Positions 50,019-52,023 of a stretch of 52,023 nt of DNA are shown here, in pieces; the stretch's first letter is position 1; every line of letters starts with the position of its first letter. The stretch is from the NCBI RefSeq assembly GCF_000332095.2, contig NZ_KI913949.1, positions 43,421 through 95,443 of the forward strand. Direction: 5' to 3'. The notes under the pieces are model-generated. The model was given only the letters and a program-made list of their open reading frames with translations. It did not search any database and had not been told where the DNA came from. The stretch comes from Leptolyngbya sp. PCC 6406. GTDB taxonomy: Bacteria; Cyanobacteriota; Cyanobacteriia; Phormidesmidales; Phormidesmidaceae. Position numbers and translations under genes: made by a program.

Positions 50019-51923
50019 TTACTCCACTGTGACGCTTTTCGCGAGGTTGCGGGGTTGATCCACATCCAAGCCCCGGCGGGCGGCAATATGGTAGGCCAGC
50101 AATTGGAGGGGAATCACCGTCAGGATTGGGGAGAGTAGTTCCTCCACGGGGGGAACGGGCAGGAGGTGGTCAAAGGTATACTCCGCCTCGGCATCATTCA
50201 TGGGCACGACCCCAATCAGTTGGGCGTCGCGGGCCTTGGCCTCTTGGGCGTTAGAGAGCACCTTCTCGTAAACGCTTCCCGGCATTGCGATCGCAACTAC
50301 CGGCACCTTGGCATCCAGTAGAGCGATGGGACCATGCTTCATCTCCCCAGCAGGATAACCTTCGGCGTGGATATAGCTGATCTCCTTAAGTTTTAGCGCC
50401 CCCTCTAGAGCAATGGGAAAGTTAATACCTCGCCCCAGATAGATGAAATCCCGCGTTTCCCCAAAGCTGTGGGCCAAATCCTCGATGTAGCGCTCCTGGC
50501 TCTCCAACACCAGTTCGATCTGGGCTGGGAGTTGACGCAGACCCTCTAGGATGTCCGCCATGCGATCGCGACTCACCGTCCCCCGTCGATAGGCCAGATC
50601 CAGCGCCAGAAAGTAGAAGGCCATCACCTGGGCAGTGAAGGTTTTTGTTGCTGCCACCCCGATTTCGATGCCCGCCTGGGTATCGATAATTTGGGGAATC
50701 AGGCGCGAGAGGGAGCTTTCTGCCCGGTTGGTAATTCCCAGCATCCGAGGAGCTAGGGCTGCATCCGCTGTTTGCTGGCGGCGGTGCTGCTCCATTTCGA
50801 GCGCCGCTAGGGTGTCCGCCGTCTCCCCCGACTGGGTGACGCCGATGGTGAGGGTGTGGCGGGTCAAGGGAGAGGGAGAATAGCGAAACTCCGAGGCGTA
50901 CTGCACCATGGTGGGCAGACCCGCCAATTGCTCAATCAGGTATTTGCCCACCAAGCTGGCGTGCCAACTGGTGCCACAGGCCACCACCTGTACGTGCTCC
51001 AGCCCCTCTAGCAGGTCATCGGGTAGTCCCAGGGTGACAGGAGGACTGGCTTTTTCCGCCGTCCAGTCCGTATCCAGATAGGTTTCCAGCCCCGTGCGGA
51101 CGACGCCCGGTTGCTCATAGATTTCCTTGAGCATGAAATGCTTGAATCCCTGCTTTTCCACCATGATTGGGTTCCAGTTCAGGGTGAAGGGATGCTTCTT
51201 GAGGCGATCGCCGCCAAAGGTGTAAACCTCCACCCCCAGCGGCGTCAGGCGGGCCAGTTCGCCATTCTCTAGGGGCAGCACGGCGCGGGTGTGGGGGACG
51301 ATGGCGGGGGTATCGGAGGCACAGAAAAATTCCCCCTGGCCAAAGCCGATGATGAGAGGAGCCTGCTGCCGCACCACGATCAAGTCGTCGGGAAAGTCTG
51401 CATTAATTACCGCTAGGGCAAAGGCTCCCTCCAGTTGGTTGACCGTAGCCCGTACCGCCTCCAAAAAGGGATCTCGCGCTGCTAGGGAACCGGGAGTCAT
51501 CACCGGATTTTTCAGATACTCTGCAATTAGGTGGGGAATCACCTCGGTGTCGGTGTCGGAGCGAAACTCGTGGCCCTTGGTTTTCAGAGTCTCCCGCAGT
51601 TCCCGGTAGTTCTCGATGATGCCGTTCTGCACTACCGCTGTGCGGTGGTAGGTGTCGGTGTGGGGATGGGCGTTGTGTTCCTCCGGTTTGCCATGGGTGG
51701 CCCAGCGGGTGTGGCCAATACCGACTTTGGCGGGATTCTCTGCCCCGGCGATTTTGTCTTGGAGATTTTGCAGCTTGCCTTTGGCCCGTACACAGTGCAA
51801 CTCCCCTTCCAGAATGGTGGCCAACCCAGCGGAATCATAGCCGCGATATTCTAGCTTTCGCAGTCCTTCCATGAGGATGTCGCTGGCGGAGCGAGTACCG
51901 ATATATCCAACGATGCCGCACAT
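50019..51923 (-). CDS. glmS: Glutamine--fructose-6-phosphate aminotransferase (isomerizing)
   Basis: A 634-residue enzyme making glucosamine-6-phosphate for peptidoglycan and lipopolysaccharide. The class II glutaminase starts with the nucleophile Cys2 (MCGIVGYIGTRSASDILMEG) and has HTRWATHGKP and NGIIENYRELR; two SIS sugar-phosphate domains follow (VVACGTSWHASLVGKYLIE, VTQSGETADTLAALE; EGALKLKEISYIHAEGYPAGEMKHGP), ending with the C-terminal PRNLAKSVTVE needed for catalysis. Length is slightly above the 609 of E. coli. Single-gene unit; a GlmS ribozyme is not apparent. The 260 bp downstream (49759-50018) show no gene. Confidence 0.97.
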   Translation of the reverse strand: MCGIVGYIGTRSASDILMEGLRKLEYRGYDSAGLATILEGELHCVRAKGKLQNLQDKIAGAENPAKVGIGHTRWATHGKPEEHNAHPHTDTYHRTAVVQNGIIENYRELRETLKTKGHEFRSDTDTEVIPHLIAEYLKNPVMTPGSLAARDPFLEAVRATVNQLEGAFALAVINADFPDDLIVVRQQAPLIIGFGQGEFFCASDTPAIVPHTRAVLPLENGELARLTPLGVEVYTFGGDRLKKHPFTLNWNPIMVEKQGFKHFMLKEIYEQPGVVRTGLETYLDTDWTAEKASPPVTLGLPDDLLEGLEHVQVVACGTSWHASLVGKYLIEQLAGLPTMVQYASEFRYSPSPLTRHTLTIGVTQSGETADTLAALEMEQHRRQQTADAALAPRMLGITNRAESSLSRLIPQIIDTQAGIEIGVAATKTFTAQVMAFYFLALDLAYRRGTVSRDRMADILEGLRQLPAQIELVLESQERYIEDLAHSFGETRDFIYLGRGINFPIALEGALKLKEISYIHAEGYPAGEMKHGPIALLDAKVPVVAIAMPGSVYEKVLSNAQEAKARDAQLIGVVPMNDAEAEYTFDHLLPVPPVEELLSPILTVIPLQLLAYHIAARRGLDVDQPRNLAKSVTVE

Positions 51924-52023
51924 AGGGGGGCTCCTGGGTAGGGTGGGTGGGGGGTGTGGTCTGACTGGTGTATAGGATACATGGGGTGGTGGGGAGTTGG
52001 GGAGGGTGATGGGGTGATGGGGT
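51924..52023. repeat. G-rich microsatellite upstream of glmS
   Basis: GGTGGGTGGGGGGTGTGG and, to the window end, GGGGTGATGGGGT units, the reverse of the CCATCACCCC tracts at 1222 and 3213. It probably lies in the glmS promoter region. Confidence 0.5.

Noticed and set aside
51924-52023. glmS ribozyme or riboswitch upstream of glmS
   Set aside because: The visible leader is a G-rich microsatellite without ribozyme core, and that ribozyme is a feature of Gram-positive bacteria.

Overview
The window looks like a chromosomal segment of a phycobilisome-containing, probably filamentous or Leptolyngbya-like cyanobacterium. Reasons: allophycocyanin-type alpha and beta subunits, a CP43/IsiA-type chlorophyll protein, Ycf34, class II Calvin-cycle aldolase, a CbiG-CobJ fusion, several Uma2 genes, frequent HIP1 octamers (GCGATCGC) and cyanobacterial intergenic repeats. 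Most of the DNA is GC-rich. The restriction-modification islands are visibly AT-rich and look acquired. I cannot name the species.

Layout. 1-5.4 kb: 3' part-bearing fragment of a Ser/Thr kinase gene, ycf34, CCA-adding enzyme, proA and a Uma2 gene. 5.4-9.3 kb: accessory island with an ORF-less group II intron remnant, a type II restriction-modification pair, two small unknown genes, an ISL3-like miniature element and a transposase remnant. 9.3-16 kb: cbiG-cobJ, a Tat-exported ferritin-like gene divergent from an ECF sigma/anti-sigma pair, a lipoprotein-like methyltransferase, and an amino-acid ABC permease whose start codon lies in a perfect hairpin. 16-20.2 kb: a low-light / far-red antenna cassette (apcD4-like, apcB3-like, isiX-like) with a DUF4278 gene upstream. 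20.4-27 kb: YciI, smpB, C-DES-like lyase, TM0106-type nuclease, tRNA-Asp, Uma2. 27-31.5 kb: pstS with a three-copy Pho box, followed on the same strand by three related membrane-anchored TonB-like proteins. 31.7-41.5 kb: FAD oxidoreductase with SLH domain, methyltransferase, fba, tRNA-Lys, DnaJ-pentapeptide protein, ppsA. 41.5-47.3 kb: a defence / toxin-antitoxin island with MNT nucleotidyltransferase, DUF4926, hicB with a decayed hicA, and a single-chain type ISP/IIG-like restriction-modification gene split by a fresh IS5-family insertion. 47.7-52 kb: a GT4 glycosyltransferase, an HNH-motif membrane protein and glmS.

Mobile and repeated DNA is unusually dense. One family of small elements with CTAGTAC ends (about 145 or 240 bp) occurs six times, once with another miniature element inserted inside it. 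Two further miniature elements carry clear terminal inverted repeats with 8- and 9-bp target duplications. A REP-like 33-bp palindrome occurs in intergenic DNA and also inside two coding sequences. Several of these repeats supply stop codons or coding sequence to neighbouring genes.

The most interesting functional units are the antenna cassette (16.2-18.9 kb), the Pho-box pstS plus TonB-like trio (27.2-31.5 kb), the HNH membrane protein with its GT4 neighbour (47.7-49.8 kb), and the hairpin-sequestered start of the ABC permease (15.9 kb). All functional statements rest on reading motifs by eye; no database search was run.
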